Shown here piece after piece: positions 4,774-5,587 of a stretch of 5,587 bases of DNA. The notes under the pieces were generated by a model. That model saw only the letters and a list, made by a program, of their open reading frames with translations, did no database searches and was not told where the DNA came from. Position 1 is the first letter of the stretch. Each line of letters starts with the position of its first letter. This stretch comes from Calditrichota bacterium (GTDB lineage Bacteria; Zixibacteria; MSB-5A5; GN15; FEB-12), in NCBI GenBank assembly GCA_030641085.1, contig DAOWIC010000164.1, positions 1 through 5,587 on the forward strand, given 5' to 3'. The position numbers and the translations under genes were made by a program.

Positions 4774-5587
4774 ATGCGCAAATTACTCTACCTGATAATG
4801 ATTACAGTGTTTCTCTCCGGCAGTCTGACTATGGCGGGCAGGCTGGAGAATGTCACGGAAAAGATCGACGCCCAGGGAATTGAAAAGCTGGTTGTAGAGG
4901 CGGATTTCGCGGCCGGAGAGTTTCGTATCAATGCGGCCGATATTGACGAAGCGGCCATTATAGACGTTACCTACGATACTCGGCGGGTTGAATATATCGC
5001 CGATTACTCAGTCAAGCGAGGCACCGGCTATCTCTTTCTTGAAAGCAATATTCGGCGCAAGCACGATATCGATACCGACGAAAACGTCTGGGATATTACT
5101 CTTTCCACCAAATATCCGACCAGCCTTGAATTTGACATCGGCGCCTGTGAGGCCGAGTTTGACCTGGGCGGGATTCCCCTGCAGGAGCTGGATTTGGACA
5201 TCGGGGCGGCCTCCGGCCTGATTGAGTTCTCCACCCCCAACCCGATCCGCCTCAGAGATATGCGAATCGACGCCGGGGCATCATCACTGGAGATGGTCAG
5301 CATCGGCAACGCCAATTTCGAATACTTCGATTTCGACGGCGGGGTCGGTTCTTTCGATCTGGATTTTAGAGGCGAATACAAGGGCGAATCGACTATCAAT
5401 GTCGACATTGGTCTCGGTTCGGTCGACATCGTACTACCCAAAGATATTCCTGTGCGGGTCGAAACCGACGGCGATAGCTGGCTTTCGTCGGTTGAGTTTC
5501 ACAGGGATAACCTCGACGAAGTAGATGACGATGTCTACGAGTCGCCCGGCTTTGAAGACGCCGATGAGCGGATTATATTAGAACTGA
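4774..5587 (+). CDS. Exported toastrack/DUF4097-like beta-repeat protein (3' end outside window)
   Basis: The frame is open from ATG 4774 to the window edge: 271 codons and one extra base, with no stop. AAAGGAAG (4759-4766) sits 7 bases before the ATG. Residues 1-22 form a signal peptide (MRKLLYLIMITVFLSGSLTMAG). The mature part is a beta ladder with five similar rungs: DIGACEAEFDL (121), DIGAASGLIEF (142), DAGASSLEMVS (166), DGGVGSFDLDF (188) and DIGLGSVDIVL (211), spaced 21-24 residues apart. The last rung, with LPKDIPVRVET, resembles the C-terminal toastrack domain of LiaF-like and DUF4097 proteins, which act around cell-envelope stress in Firmicutes. An acidic stretch (246-266) follows, then ERIILEL at the edge, which may begin another strand. 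The gene follows the bactofilin-like gene by 40 bases and is the second beta-ladder protein in the operon. Whether a membrane anchor follows cannot be seen. Confidence 0.85.
   Translation, partial: MRKLLYLIMITVFLSGSLTMAGRLENVTEKIDAQGIEKLVVEADFAAGEFRINAADIDEAAIIDVTYDTRRVEYIADYSVKRGTGYLFLESNIRRKHDIDTDENVWDITLSTKYPTSLEFDIGACEAEFDLGGIPLQELDLDIGAASGLIEFSTPNPIRLRDMRIDAGASSLEMVSIGNANFEYFDFDGGVGSFDLDFRGEYKGESTINVDIGLGSVDIVLPKDIPVRVETDGDSWLSSVEFHRDNLDEVDDDVYESPGFEDADERIILEL

Noticed and set aside
5028..5441. 137-codon minus-strand open frame
   Set aside because: It is antisense to the toastrack-like gene, whose frame has a signal peptide and regular repeats; the antisense product is a low-complexity Ser/Arg/Pro shadow.
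5222..5524. 100-codon plus-strand open frame inside the last gene
   Set aside because: It is in a different frame from the real gene, with Ser/Thr/Arg-rich shadow composition and no ribosome-binding site.

Overview
The window is bacterial. It has tightly packed genes, short intergenic gaps, Shine-Dalgarno-like sites, some TTG/GTG starts and a slightly GC-rich composition. No gene is diagnostic of a species. Several things resemble what is seen in genomes of uncultured FCB-group lineages (Zixibacteria-like) and related phyla: DUF4097-type beta-repeat proteins behind an ECF sigma factor, a membrane-anchored bactofilin-like protein, and a lipoprotein with the GGSVE-N-ERW signature. This lineage guess comes from general familiarity with such proteins and is tentative.

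Layout. Positions 1-88 hold the last 28 codons of an unrecognised plus-strand gene. An 80-base gap with a strong inverted repeat follows, then a lipoprotein of unknown function (168-869). Convergent to it, 26 bases away, is a class I SAM-dependent methyltransferase on the minus strand (896-1672). The 276-base divergent spacer (1673-1948) holds a small palindrome next to the methyltransferase start, a terminator-like hairpin with a T tract, and a sigma70-type promoter bracketed by a 12-base imperfect inverted repeat.

From 1949 to the end of the window, four plus-strand genes form a probable operon: an ECF RNA polymerase sigma factor; a secreted DUF4097-type beta-repeat protein; an exported bactofilin-like protein with about five membrane segments and a proline-rich tail; and a second exported repetitive beta-strand (toastrack/DUF4097-like) protein cut by the window edge. 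Spacing is 23, 26 and 40 bases.

The operon is the most interesting part. An ECF sigma factor is normally paired with an anti-sigma factor next door, but none is recognisable here. Its place is taken by three predicted envelope proteins built from short beta-strand repeats. I infer an envelope-associated sensing or remodelling module in which one of these proteins, most plausibly the multi-pass one with a cytoplasmic tail, might control the sigma factor. That role is a hypothesis and is not shown by the sequence. The methyltransferase and the lipoprotein look like unrelated neighbours.
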